From contig NZ_KI669405.1 of assembly GCF_000507765.1 (NCBI RefSeq), forward strand, positions 1-64,000: 64,000 nucleotides of DNA, given 5' to 3'. Both the position numbers and the translations under genes were made by a program. Within the stretch, counting starts at the first letter, position 1. Each line of letters starts with the position of its first letter. This document shows, piece after piece, positions 1 through 8,261 of the stretch. Origin of the DNA: Streptococcus parasanguinis CC87K (GTDB lineage: Bacteria > Bacillota > Bacilli > Lactobacillales > Streptococcaceae). A model generated the notes under the pieces. That model had not been told where the DNA came from. It was given only the letters and a program-made list of their open reading frames with translations, and did no database searches.

Positions 1-682
<682 letters not shown>

Positions 683-760
683 GAGTCAGAAGATATTGAC
701 AACGAAAGGTTAACTTGTTAGAATATAGATGTTCAATTTTGAATGTTTAATCATTCAGAG

Positions 761-876
761 TTAAGTGACGATAGCCTAGGAGATACACCTGTACCCATGC
801 CGAACACAGCAGTTAAGCCCTAGAACGCCGGAAGTAGTTGGGGGTTGCCCCCTGTGAGATAAGGTAGTCGCTTAGC
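761..876 (+). rRNA. rrf: 5S ribosomal RNA
   Basis: About 116 nt, starting TTAAGTGACGATAGCC and ending GGTAGTCGCTTAGC; the ends pair to form helix I. The conserved internal block CCCATGCCGAACACAG lies at about 794-809. It follows 23S by about 80 nt, the usual streptococcal 23S-5S spacing. Confidence 0.97.
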
Positions 877-881
877 TTTTT

Positions 882-955
882 TCCGCCATAGCTCAGTTGG
901 TAGTAGCGCATGACTGTTAATCATGATGTCGTAGGTTCGAGTCCTACTGGCGGAG
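882..955 (+). tRNA. tRNA-Asn (GTT)
   Basis: A 74-nt cloverleaf. The acceptor arms TCCGCCA (882-888) and TGGCGGA (948-954) pair, with discriminator G955. The anticodon stem is CATGA/TCATG and the anticodon GTT is at 916-918. The T-loop GTTCGAGTC is present. CCA is not encoded. It is located just after 5S, as in many streptococcal rRNA operons. Confidence 0.97.
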
Positions 956-965
956 TATAGGAATT

Positions 966-988
966 AGACCAGTGGGCTGGTCTTTTTT
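966..988 (+). terminator. rRNA/tRNA operon terminator
   Basis: AGACCAG and CTGGTCT form a stem with a short GTGGG-containing loop, followed by a run of T. It is a Rho-independent terminator immediately after tRNA-Asn. Confidence 0.85.
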
Positions 989-1218
989 ATTTTTATTTTT
1001 TTCAAAACCTAGATTGTTTGTTTTGATCTGCCATGTGAAGTCACGATATCTGAAACTTTTATGTTTTCTTGATAGTATGCTCTATCATTACAAGCTCGTT
1101 TGTGGTAAGATGAGTATGAGTCATTTATGTAAGTTCCTTTCAGACAAATGTTGTGTTTATCTGTTCCTAATATCAATGGCTTTTTCTGTCTAGCTTAATT
1201 TTACAAATTGGGAAATAT
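989..1218. other. AT-rich intergenic stretch, no gene seen
   Basis: A stretch of 230 bases between the rRNA operon terminator and the aspartokinase terminator. A 73-codon open frame crosses it (972-1193), but it has no ribosome-binding site, an odd Cys/Phe-rich composition, and begins inside the terminator. I see no promoter, RNA structure or repeat that I can support here. Confidence 0.6.
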
Positions 1219-1252
1219 AAAAGCTCCGTTATAAAAACGGAGCTTTTATACT
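1218..1252 (-). terminator. terminator of aspartokinase gene
   Basis: A perfect hairpin: AAAAGCTCCGTT and AACGGAGCTTTT separated by a loop of about four bases. With the flanking A and T runs it can act in both directions. It sits directly after the reverse-strand aspartokinase stop codon at 1254. Confidence 0.85.
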
Positions 1253-1253
1253 T

Positions 1254-2609
1254 TTAGTTATTTGGAAAAAATGCATTATATAAGGCTTTAATGGCTTTTT
1301 CTTCTTGATCTTTACTTACAACGAACATAATAGAAACCTCACTAGACCCTTGTGAGATCATTTGAATATTAATTTCATTTTCTGACAGTGCCTTAGCTGC
1401 GGTTGCGGTAACCCCTACTTGGCTCTTCATTTTTTCACCAACAATCATAATGATTGAAAGATCATGTTCAATTTCAGCTGTGTCAACTTCGAGTTTTTGT
1501 GTCAATTGTTTCAAAATTTCTTGTTCTTTGATCGGAGTCAGTTCACGTGAACGCAAAATGATAGACAAGTCATCGATTCCAGTTGGCATATGTTCCCAAC
1601 TAATATTGAGATCTTCTAAAATTTGAAGGACTTTTCGACCAAAACCGACTTCGCGGTTCATGAGGTATTTGGTAGTGTTGATACTAACGAATCCTGAATC
1701 ACCTGCAATTCCTACAACAGTCACATGATCATTTGAATGTTCCAAAACAATTCGGGTTCCTGGGTGGTCTGGATTATTTGTATTTTTAATGACTAATGGA
1801 ATTTTACCTCTGTATGCTGGAACGAGTGCTTCATCATGTAAGACTGAAAAACCTGCATAGGCTAATTCACGCATTTCCTTGTAAGTTAATTCAGGAATTG
1901 AATGTGGGTGTTTAATAATACCTGGATGTGCTGCAAAGATACCATTTACATCTGTAAAGTTTTCGTATAAGTCTGCTTTTACGCCAGCTGCAATGATAGA
2001 TCCTGTAATGTCAGATCCACCACGAGAAAATGTACAAATGTCCCCATCTTGGGTAACACCAAAGAACCCTGGAATGACAATTACTTCACTTGCATCTTTT
2101 AGTTCTTCAATTTTATCGTAACTAGAAGGTAAAATACGAGCGTTGGAAGGTTCTGCGGTGACTGTAATTCCTGCTTCTTTTGGATGGATATATTTTGCTT
2201 CTAATCCATTTTGATTAAAATAGGCAGCTATGAGTTTAGCGTTGTTATTTTCACCGGCTGCCAAAAATGCATCGTATGTAAATGGATTTCCTTTTTTAGG
2301 CAAATTTGTCAGATCATAGATATTTTCAGCAATTTCTTGAATGATAGAATCTTTGAGTCCCAATTCTTCTGTAATGGCACGATAACGCTCAATAATCCAC
2401 TGTTGTGTTTGCGTAACATCTTTATCTGAAGTGAATTCTTTATAATAACGGATCAGTGCATCTGTTACTTTTGTATCTTCTGCATTTCGCTTACCAGGAG
2501 CTGATACAACTACAAATCTTCTTTCTGGATCATCTTTAATGATATTAAGTACTTTTTTTAATTGTGGAGCTGATGCTAGAGAACTTCCACCGAATTTAGT
2601 TACTTTCAT
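1254..2609 (-). CDS. aspartate kinase
   Basis: Phosphorylates L-aspartate to 4-aspartyl phosphate, the first step towards lysine/diaminopimelate, threonine and methionine; cytosolic. The protein is 451 residues, the usual length for streptococcal monofunctional aspartokinases. Residues 5-10 are the nucleotide-binding KFGGSS signature. The amino-acid kinase domain runs to about residue 290, with SRGGSDITGS near the middle. Two C-terminal ACT domains follow, consistent with allosteric feedback by an end-product amino acid. It is transcribed alone, away from the rRNA operon, with a good Shine-Dalgarno (AAGGAG) before ATG. The 5' UTR looks only about 20 nt long, so no lysine riboswitch is present. 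Family is certain; which of the lysC/thrA-type names applies is not. Confidence 0.95.
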   Translation of the reverse strand: MKVTKFGGSSLASAPQLKKVLNIIKDDPERRFVVVSAPGKRNAEDTKVTDALIRYYKEFTSDKDVTQTQQWIIERYRAITEELGLKDSIIQEIAENIYDLTNLPKKGNPFTYDAFLAAGENNNAKLIAAYFNQNGLEAKYIHPKEAGITVTAEPSNARILPSSYDKIEELKDASEVIVIPGFFGVTQDGDICTFSRGGSDITGSIIAAGVKADLYENFTDVNGIFAAHPGIIKHPHSIPELTYKEMRELAYAGFSVLHDEALVPAYRGKIPLVIKNTNNPDHPGTRIVLEHSNDHVTVVGIAGDSGFVSINTTKYLMNREVGFGRKVLQILEDLNISWEHMPTGIDDLSIILRSRELTPIKEQEILKQLTQKLEVDTAEIEHDLSIIMIVGEKMKSQVGVTATAAKALSENEINIQMISQGSSEVSIMFVVSKDQEEKAIKALYNAFFPNN

Positions 2610-2637
2610 ATTTTCTCCTTAATAGTTTCATTAATAC

Positions 2638-2666
2638 ATTATACCAAAGTTCAGTTATTGATACAA
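2638..2666 (-). promoter_or_regulatory. aspartokinase promoter
   Basis: On the reverse strand the -35 is TTGTAT (complement of 2661-2666), the spacer is 17 nt, and the extended -10 is TGGTATAAT with TATAAT at the complement of 2638-2643. The start codon is about 29 nt downstream. Confidence 0.75.
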
Positions 2667-2772
2667 TGTATTTACAGATAGGGCATAAAATAATTGATTC
2701 TGTAGAAGAGAGAAATTGTAATTATTCAAATTTTACAATTTTGTTACATCTTATAGATATATTTTACTATTT

Positions 2773-2801
2773 TTGTTTTTTGTGGTAAGATATGTTATAA
2801 T
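2773..2801 (+). promoter_or_regulatory. fabM promoter
   Basis: -35 TTGTTT (2773-2778), 17-nt spacer, extended -10 TGTTATAAT with TATAAT at 2796-2801. A degenerate FabT-like palindrome (AGTTTTAATATCAAAAT, 2807-2823) overlaps the expected transcription start. It matches the known FabT box only partly, so FabT control of this promoter is uncertain. Confidence 0.7.
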
Positions 2802-2852
2802 TCAAAAGTTTTAATATCAAAATATTTTATATTTAAATAAAAGGAGTCTGTG

Positions 2853-3641
2853 ATGTTTGAAACAATTTTGTATTCTGTCGAAAACGACCTCGCGATAATC
2901 TCTTTAAATCGTCCTGAAGTATCCAATGGTTTTAACATTCCAATGTGTCAGGAAATTTTAGCTGCCTTGGAAGATGCAGAAAAAAATGAGGAAGTTAAAT
3001 TCATTATTCTATCAGCAGAAGGGAAAATCTTTTCAGTTGGTGGAGATTTGAGCGAAATGAAACGCGCAGTCGATGCGGATGATATCGAGTCTCTTGTTTT
3101 AATTGCCGAATTAGTTAATACAATTTCAAAGAAAATTAAGCAATTACCAAAACCGGTTATTATGGTAGCAGATGGAGCGGTTGCTGGAGCAGCTGCTAAC
3201 ATTGCAGTAGCTGTTGATTTTTGTATTATTAGTGATCGTACTAAATTTATCCAAGCCTTTGTTGGGGTTGGTTTAGCACCGGATGCGGGTGGGTTATTCT
3301 TGTTAGGAAAAGCCATTGGCATGTCTCGGGCTACTCATTTAGTAATGACGGGTGAAGCCTTGACTGCTGAAAAGGCATTTGATTATGGTCTAGCTTATCG
3401 TGTTTGTGAATCTGAAAAACTCGATAAAACCGTTGAGCAATTGCTTAAAAAATTAAGAAGAGGATCTTCAAATTCTTATGCTGCCATGAAAGAAATGGTT
3501 TGGGAAGCATTCTTGAAAGAATGGGACCAATATGCGGGTCTTGAATTGGATTTGCAAAAGAAACTAGCATTTACAGAAGATTTCAAGGAGGGGGTTATTG
3601 CCTACTCTGAGAAACGTCGGCCACAATTTAAAGGAAAATAA
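2853..3641 (+). CDS. fabM: trans-2, cis-3-decenoyl-ACP isomerase FabM (enoyl-CoA hydratase/isomerase family)
   Basis: Isomerises trans-2-decenoyl-ACP to cis-3-decenoyl-ACP, the branch point for unsaturated fatty acids in streptococci, which lack FabA. The protein has 262 residues with a crotonase fold: an oxyanion-hole region SVGGDLSEM at about residues 60-70, [15 protein letters not shown] in the second oxyanion segment, and PDAGG following. I place the start at ATG 2853 rather than the adjacent in-frame GTG 2850 because AAAAGGAG is better spaced for the ATG. It is the first gene of the locus and lies immediately before fabT, as in S. pneumoniae. Its identity rests on family plus position; sequence alone would only give the crotonase superfamily. 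Confidence 0.93.
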   Translation: MFETILYSVENDLAIISLNRPEVSNGFNIPMCQEILAALEDAEKNEEVKFIILSAEGKIFSVGGDLSEMKRAVDADDIESLVLIAELVNTISKKIKQLPKPVIMVADGAVAGAAANIAVAVDFCIISDRTKFIQAFVGVGLAPDAGGLFLLGKAIGMSRATHLVMTGEALTAEKAFDYGLAYRVCESEKLDKTVEQLLKKLRRGSSNSYAAMKEMVWEAFLKEWDQYAGLELDLQKKLAFTEDFKEGVIAYSEKRRPQFKGK

Positions 3642-3675
3642 ATTTGTAATTTTTCTATGTTTTGTGAAAAAATGC

Positions 3676-3718
3676 TTGCAAATTATTTTCATTTTTGATA
3701 AAATTTGACTATCAAAGT
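3676..3718 (+). promoter_or_regulatory. fabT promoter with FabT operator
   Basis: -35 TTGCAA (3676-3681), 17-nt spacer, extended -10 TGATAAAAT with TAAAAT at 3699-3704. The palindrome AATTTGACTATCAAAGT (3702-3718, arms TTTGA and TCAAA around CTA) overlaps the -10 and start site. It matches the FabT consensus ANTTTGATTATCAAATT, so the gene should be autorepressed; FabT autoregulation is established in S. pneumoniae. Confidence 0.85.
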
Positions 3719-3737
3719 AAAATTAGGAGGTGGAGTT

Positions 3738-4172
3738 TTGAATTACCAATTAGTTAACGACTATTTAACATCCATCTTTAATAATGTTTTGGTTATTGAG
3801 GAGTCGAGCCTAAGAGCAAGTCGATTCAAAGATGTTTCTATTAAAGAAATGCATACGATCGATGTGATTGGTTCGACACCGAATGCAACCCCGAGTGATA
3901 TTTCACGGGAGTTGATGGTGACTTTGGGGACTGTCACGACAAGTTTGAATAATCTTGAGCGCAAAGGGTATATCGAAAGAAGAAGATCGGAAGTTGATCG
4001 CCGGGTTGTACACTTGAGTTTAACGAAGAACGGTCGTCTACTTTATCGTCTTCATCAGCAATTCCATAAACGGATGGTCAACCAGATTATTGGAGATATG
4101 AGTCCCGAAGAGAAGAAAGTGATGCAAAAAGGATTGCAAAATCTGTATCGTTTCTTGGAGGAAATTAAATAA
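3738..4172 (+). CDS. fabT: fatty-acid biosynthesis repressor FabT (MarR family)
   Basis: A MarR-type winged-helix repressor of the fab locus. In pneumococcus its DNA binding is enhanced by long-chain acyl-ACP. It has 144 residues. The recognition-helix and wing region is [20 protein letters not shown] followed by [15 protein letters not shown]. The start is taken as TTG 3738 (N-terminus [10 protein letters not shown]), preceded by AGGAGGTGG at ideal spacing and matching the known pneumococcal N-terminus. The longer in-frame start at 3705 would lie inside the operator and upstream of the Shine-Dalgarno. The stop codon overlaps the fabH start (TAATG), indicating translational coupling. Confidence 0.95.
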   Translation: MNYQLVNDYLTSIFNNVLVIEESSLRASRFKDVSIKEMHTIDVIGSTPNATPSDISRELMVTLGTVTTSLNNLERKGYIERRRSEVDRRVVHLSLTKNGRLLYRLHQQFHKRMVNQIIGDMSPEEKKVMQKGLQNLYRFLEEIK

Positions 4173-5146
4173 TGGTCTTTGCTAAAATTAGTCAAGTTGC
4201 TCATTATGCACCTGACCAAGTCGTATCAAATGATGATTTGGCTGAGATCATGGATACAAGTGATGAATGGATCAGTAGTCGGACAGGTATCCTTCGGCGT
4301 CACATTTCAAAAGATGAGACAACAAGTGACCTAGCAACAGTTGTTGCACAAAGATTATTAGCAAAAGCAAACTTAGATGCTGAGGAAATTGATTTCATCG
4401 TTGTTGCTTCGATTACACCAGATAGCTTAATGCCATCAACTGCAGCCCGGGTACAAGCTAATATTGGAGCTTCTCGAGCTTTTGCATTTGATCTGACTGC
4501 AGCATGTAGCGGATTTGTATTTGCATTAGCCACTGCTGAAAAATACATTTCTTCAGGGATGTACCGGCGAGGGATTGTGATCGGTAGTGAGACGCTTTCA
4601 AAAGTATTAGACTGGTCAGATCGCTCTACTTCAGTACTTTTTGGAGATGGAGCTGGCGGTGTTTTGCTTGAAGCGAGCGATCAAAAATCGTTTTTGTCTG
4701 AAAATCTCTTTACGGATGGTAGCCGAGGTTCTAGTCTTGAATCTTGCTATTTGGGTCTGTCTTCTCCTTATTCAGAGGAAATTACCGATCGAAGATATCT
4801 GACGATGGATGGACGGGCGGTTTTTGATTTTGCTATTCGTGATGTCACGAAAAGCATTCAAAAGATTATAGCAGACGCCTCTATGGAAGCAGAAGAGATT
4901 GACTATTTTCTTTTACATCAGGCGAATGACCGAATGTTAGATAAGATGTCAAAAAAACTGGGTGTCTCTAGAGAGAAGATCCCAGCAAATATGATGGAAT
5001 ATGGGAACACTAGTGCTGCTAGTATCCCCATTCTATTATCGGAGTGTGTCGAGAATCATCGAATCAAGATGGATGGAAGTCAAAAAATTCTTCTTACAGG
5101 ATTCGGTGGAGGTTTGACATGGGGCACACTTCTTGTTACAATCTAG
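4172..5146 (+). CDS. fabH: beta-ketoacyl-ACP synthase III FabH
   Basis: Condenses acetyl-CoA (or another short primer) with malonyl-ACP to begin fatty acid chains. It has 324 residues with the thiolase fold. The catalytic triad can be read directly: C112 in TAACSGF, H249 in LLHQAND and N279 in YGNTSAAS. The C-terminal [10 protein letters not shown] glycine loop is intact. The gene overlaps the fabT stop codon by one base. It is the first biosynthetic gene after the repressor and is expected to be controlled from the FabT-bound promoter. Confidence 0.97.
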   Translation: MVFAKISQVAHYAPDQVVSNDDLAEIMDTSDEWISSRTGILRRHISKDETTSDLATVVAQRLLAKANLDAEEIDFIVVASITPDSLMPSTAARVQANIGASRAFAFDLTAACSGFVFALATAEKYISSGMYRRGIVIGSETLSKVLDWSDRSTSVLFGDGAGGVLLEASDQKSFLSENLFTDGSRGSSLESCYLGLSSPYSEEITDRRYLTMDGRAVFDFAIRDVTKSIQKIIADASMEAEEIDYFLLHQANDRMLDKMSKKLGVSREKIPANMMEYGNTSAASIPILLSECVENHRIKMDGSQKILLTGFGGGLTWGTLLVTI

Positions 5147-5204
5147 TTAAACATGTGGAAACACATTTTAAAAATTTATATATTATTTTTTAAGGAGGCC
5201 TGTC

Positions 5205-5429
5205 ATGGCAGTATTTGAAAAAGTACAAGAAATTATCGTTGAAGAACTTGGTAAAGAACCATCAGAAGTAACTCTTGAATCTACATTCGAAGATTTAGAA
5301 GCTGATTCATTGGATTTGTTCCAAGTGATCTCTGAAATCGAAGATGCTTTTGATATCCAAATCGAAACTGAAGAAGGATTGTCTACAGTTGGTGATCTTG
5401 TCGCTTACGTAGAAGAAAAAACAAAATAA
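5205..5429 (+). CDS. acpP: acyl carrier protein
   Basis: Carries growing acyl chains on a 4'-phosphopantetheine arm. It has 74 residues and is very acidic (many Glu and Asp), as expected. The attachment site is S35 in the signature ADSLD. It is preceded by TAAGGAGG with good spacing and separated from fabH by 58 bases of very AT-rich sequence. A hairpin just after it (5438-5459) may set ACP apart from downstream genes in transcript amount, which would suit the need for much more ACP than enzyme. ACP is also the presumed FabT corepressor when acylated. Confidence 0.97.
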   Translation: MAVFEKVQEIIVEELGKEPSEVTLESTFEDLEADSLDLFQVISEIEDAFDIQIETEEGLSTVGDLVAYVEEKTK

Positions 5430-5437
5430 TGATAGAT

Positions 5438-5468
5438 GAGAGTATCGAAAGATATTCTCTCTTGTTTA
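5438..5468 (+). terminator. hairpin/attenuator after acpP
   Basis: GAGAGTATC (5438-5446), loop GAAA, GATATTCTC (5451-5459), one G-U pair, followed by TCTTGTTT. The T tract is imperfect, so partial termination is more likely than full termination. Confidence 0.55.
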
Positions 5469-5469
5469 G

Positions 5470-5518
5470 GTAATAGTTTGAGGCTCAAAGAAACAGTCAT
5501 ACAAACTCAAACTATTAC
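5470..5518 (+). promoter_or_regulatory. FabT box within a long inverted repeat, upstream of fabK
   Basis: AGTTTGAGGCTCAAAGA (5475-5491) has the FabT arms TTTGA and TCAAA spaced by three bases. The same left arm is also part of a perfect 13-bp inverted repeat, GTAATAGTTTGAG (5470-5482) with CTCAAACTATTAC (5506-5518). FabT binding upstream of fabK is known in pneumococcus. The overlapping longer repeat is directly visible here but its role is unknown. Confidence 0.75.
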
Positions 5519-5543
5519 TTAAGCGAAAAATGAGGTAGGTACT

Positions 5544-6509
5544 ATGCAAACACGAATTACTGAACTATTGAACATTAAGTATCCAATCTTCCAAGGTGGG
5601 ATGGCTTGGGTCGCTGATGGTGACTTGGCCGGAGCGGTATCAAATGCCGGTGGTCTTGGAATCATTGGTGGCGGAAACGCTCCAAAGGAAGTTGTTAAGG
5701 CTAACATTGATAAGGTGAAGTCTATTACAGATAAACCTTTTGGTGTGAATATCATGCTCTTGTCCCCATTTGCGGATGACATTGTTGACCTGGTGATTGA
5801 AGAAGGTGTAAAAGTTGTTACAACTGGTGCTGGAAATCCAGGGAAATACATGGATCGTTTCCATGAAGCAGGGATCACTGTCATTCCAGTGGTTCCGTCT
5901 GTTGCACTTGCAAAACGGATGGAAAAATTGGGCGCTGATGCAGTGATTGCAGAAGGAATGGAAGCTGGAGGTCACATTGGTAAATTGACGACCATGACCT
6001 TGGTTCGCCAAGTGGTTGAAGCTGTTTCTATTCCAGTAATTGGTGCTGGAGGAGTCGCTGATGGTGCCGGTGCTGCAGCTGTCTTTATGTTAGGTGCTGC
6101 AGCTGTTCAGGTGGGAACTCGTTTCGTGGTTGCAAAAGAATCCAATGCTCACCAAAACTTTAAGAATAAAATCTTGAAAGCAAAAGATATCGATACTGTA
6201 GTTTCTGCATCTGTTGTTGGACACCCTGTTCGTGCGATCAAAAATAAATTGGCTTCTGCCTATAACCAAGCTGAAAAAGATTTCTTGGCAGGTAAGAAGA
6301 CTCAAGAAGAAATTGAAGAATTAGGAGCAGGAGCCCTTCGCAATGCTGTTGTTGATGGAGATGTTGACAATGGATCTGTAATGGCAGGCCAAATTGCAGG
6401 TCTTGTAAGCAAGGAAGAAACTTGTGCTGAAATTCTAGAAGATATCTATTATGGGGCGGCTAAAGTGATCCAAAGAGAAGCTGCTCGTTGGGCAAATGTA
6501 AAAGTCTAG
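5544..6509 (+). CDS. fabK: enoyl-ACP reductase II FabK
   Basis: FMN-dependent NAD(P)H enoyl-ACP reductase, the streptococcal replacement for FabI and the reason these bacteria resist triclosan. It has 321 residues, a TIM-barrel of the nitronate monooxygenase/IMP dehydrogenase type. It starts with the typical KYPIFQGGMAWVADG, contains EGMEAGGHIG (FMN phosphate and catalytic His region) and VIGAGGVADGAG further on. GAGGTAGG precedes the ATG. It competes with FabM for trans-2-decenoyl-ACP and so helps set the saturated/unsaturated ratio. It follows the FabT box described above. Confidence 0.97.
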   Translation: MQTRITELLNIKYPIFQGGMAWVADGDLAGAVSNAGGLGIIGGGNAPKEVVKANIDKVKSITDKPFGVNIMLLSPFADDIVDLVIEEGVKVVTTGAGNPGKYMDRFHEAGITVIPVVPSVALAKRMEKLGADAVIAEGMEAGGHIGKLTTMTLVRQVVEAVSIPVIGAGGVADGAGAAAVFMLGAAAVQVGTRFVVAKESNAHQNFKNKILKAKDIDTVVSASVVGHPVRAIKNKLASAYNQAEKDFLAGKKTQEEIEELGAGALRNAVVDGDVDNGSVMAGQIAGLVSKEETCAEILEDIYYGAAKVIQREAARWANVKV

Positions 6510-6531
6510 TAACATCGAAAGGATTAGGATA

Positions 6532-7452
6532 GTGACAAAACGTGCGTTCTTATTTGCTGGTCAAGGGGCTCAGAAATTGGGCATGGCGAGCGATTTGTAT
6601 GCGGCTTATCCCGTTGTCAAAGAGACATTTGATACGGCTAATCGTATTCTCGGTTATGATTTACGTGAATTGATTGATTCTAACGAAGAAAAATTGAATC
6701 AGACACGTTATACTCAACCAGCTATTTTGACAACGTCAGTAGCCATTTATCGTCTTTTAGTAGAAAATGGTATCACTCCTGATATTGTTGCCGGTCTCTC
6801 TTTGGGGGAATATTCTGCCTTAGTTGCGGCTGGAGCTCTTTCGTTTGAAGATGCAGTAGCTTTGGTTGCGAAACGTGGTGAATTCATGGAAACAGCAGCT
6901 CCTGCTGGAAGTGGGAAAATGGTTGCTGTTATGAATACAGATCCAAGTTTGATCGAAGAGATTTGTCAACAAGCATCTGAAAAGGGTGTAGTGACACCGG
7001 CTAACTACAATACACCCGCACAAATTGTGATTGGTGGTGAGGTTACGGCTGTGGATTATGCTGTGGAACTATTGAAGGAAGCAGGTGCCAAACGCTTGAT
7101 CCCTTTGAATGTGTCAGGTCCATTCCACACAGCCTTACTGGAATCTGCTAGTCAAAAATTGGCGGCTGAACTAGAAAAAGTATCATTTAATGATTTTGAT
7201 CTTCCTTTAGTTGGGAATACAGAAGCTACTATCATGAAGTCAGAAGATGTGAAAGCACTTTTGGCCCGTCAAGTAAAAGAACCGGTTCGTTTCTATGATT
7301 CAATTGCTACGATTCAAGACTTTGGTGTAGATGAGGTCATCGAGATCGGACCTGGAAAAGTCTTGTCAGGATTCTTGAAGAAAATTGATAAAACTCTTCC
7401 AACTCATAACGTCGAAGATCAGGCTAGTCTAGATGCACTTCTGAATGCTTAA
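6532..7452 (+). CDS. fabD: malonyl-CoA:ACP transacylase FabD
   Basis: Moves malonyl groups from CoA to ACP, linking acetyl-CoA carboxylase to the elongation cycle. It has 306 residues. Early FAGQGAQ, catalytic S90 in GLSLGEYSAL, and the partner His in SGPFHTALL (about residue 198) are all present. The start is GTG 6532 behind AAAGGATTAGG; no upstream alternative fits. It lies 22 bases after fabK and 12 bases before fabG, in one operon. Confidence 0.97.
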   Translation: MTKRAFLFAGQGAQKLGMASDLYAAYPVVKETFDTANRILGYDLRELIDSNEEKLNQTRYTQPAILTTSVAIYRLLVENGITPDIVAGLSLGEYSALVAAGALSFEDAVALVAKRGEFMETAAPAGSGKMVAVMNTDPSLIEEICQQASEKGVVTPANYNTPAQIVIGGEVTAVDYAVELLKEAGAKRLIPLNVSGPFHTALLESASQKLAAELEKVSFNDFDLPLVGNTEATIMKSEDVKALLARQVKEPVRFYDSIATIQDFGVDEVIEIGPGKVLSGFLKKIDKTLPTHNVEDQASLDALLNA

Positions 7453-7464
7453 AACGAGGTAAAG

Positions 7465-8199
7465 ATGGAACTTAAAAATAAAAATGTTTTTGTAACAGGT
7501 TCAACACGCGGAATTGGATTAGCTGTGGCTCATAAATTTGCGAGTCTCGGTGCCAATGTTGTCCTAAATGGACGTTCTGAAATTTCTGAGGACTTGCTTG
7601 CACAGTTTGCTGACTATGGTGTGACTGTTGTTGGTATTTCTGGGGATATTTCTAATGGCGAAGATGCGCAACGTATGGTGGCTGAAGCAATTGAAAAGCT
7701 TGGAAGTGTTGATGTTTTGGTCAATAACGCTGGCATCACAAACGACAAGTTGATGTTGAAAATGACTGAAGAAGATTTTGAACGGGTCTTGAAAATCAAC
7801 TTGACCGGTGCCTTTAATATGACACAAGCTGTCTTAAAACCAATGTCTAAGGCTCGTCAAGGTGCCATCATCAATATGTCATCTGTTGTAGGTCTCATGG
7901 GGAATATTGGTCAAGCTAACTATGCGGCTTCAAAAGCTGGTTTGATTGGTTTTACAAAATCAGTTGCGCGTGAAGTTGCGGCTCGTGGTGTCCGTGTCAA
8001 TGCTATTGCTCCTGGTTTCATTGAATCAGATATGACTGACGCTATTCCAGAGAAAATGAAAGATGCTATGATTGCTCAAGTGCCAATGAAACGTATTGGT
8101 CAAGCAGAAGAAGTGGCTGAAGTTGCAGCATTCTTGGCTAGTCAAGAATATCTCACAGGTCAAACCATCGCTATTGATGGTGGTATGACCATGCAATAA
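7465..8199 (+). CDS. fabG: 3-oxoacyl-ACP reductase FabG
   Basis: NADPH-dependent reduction of 3-ketoacyl-ACP to 3-hydroxyacyl-ACP. It is a short-chain dehydrogenase of 244 residues with the nucleotide motif TGSTRGIG near residue 11, NNAG at about residues 87-90, catalytic serine in INMSSVVG, and YAASK providing Tyr and Lys. The C-terminal IDGGMTMQ is typical of FabG. Following the stop there is a 62-base gap before fabF that contains a weak FabT-like dyad (TTGAATATCAA, 8200-8210). Confidence 0.97.
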   Translation: MELKNKNVFVTGSTRGIGLAVAHKFASLGANVVLNGRSEISEDLLAQFADYGVTVVGISGDISNGEDAQRMVAEAIEKLGSVDVLVNNAGITNDKLMLKMTEEDFERVLKINLTGAFNMTQAVLKPMSKARQGAIINMSSVVGLMGNIGQANYAASKAGLIGFTKSVAREVAARGVRVNAIAPGFIESDMTDAIPEKMKDAMIAQVPMKRIGQAEEVAEVAAFLASQEYLTGQTIAIDGGMTMQ

Positions 8200-8261
8200 T
8201 TGAATATCAATATCAAAAAAATCATTTATTAGAATATCCATCCGACAAAAGGAGAATATAT

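Noticed and set aside
972..1193. 73-codon forward frame rich in Cys and Phe
   Set aside because: It begins inside the rRNA operon terminator, has no Shine-Dalgarno or promoter, and its composition is unlike a real protein.
2610..2670. Lysine riboswitch before aspartokinase
   Set aside because: The promoter leaves only about 20 bases of leader, too short for any riboswitch.
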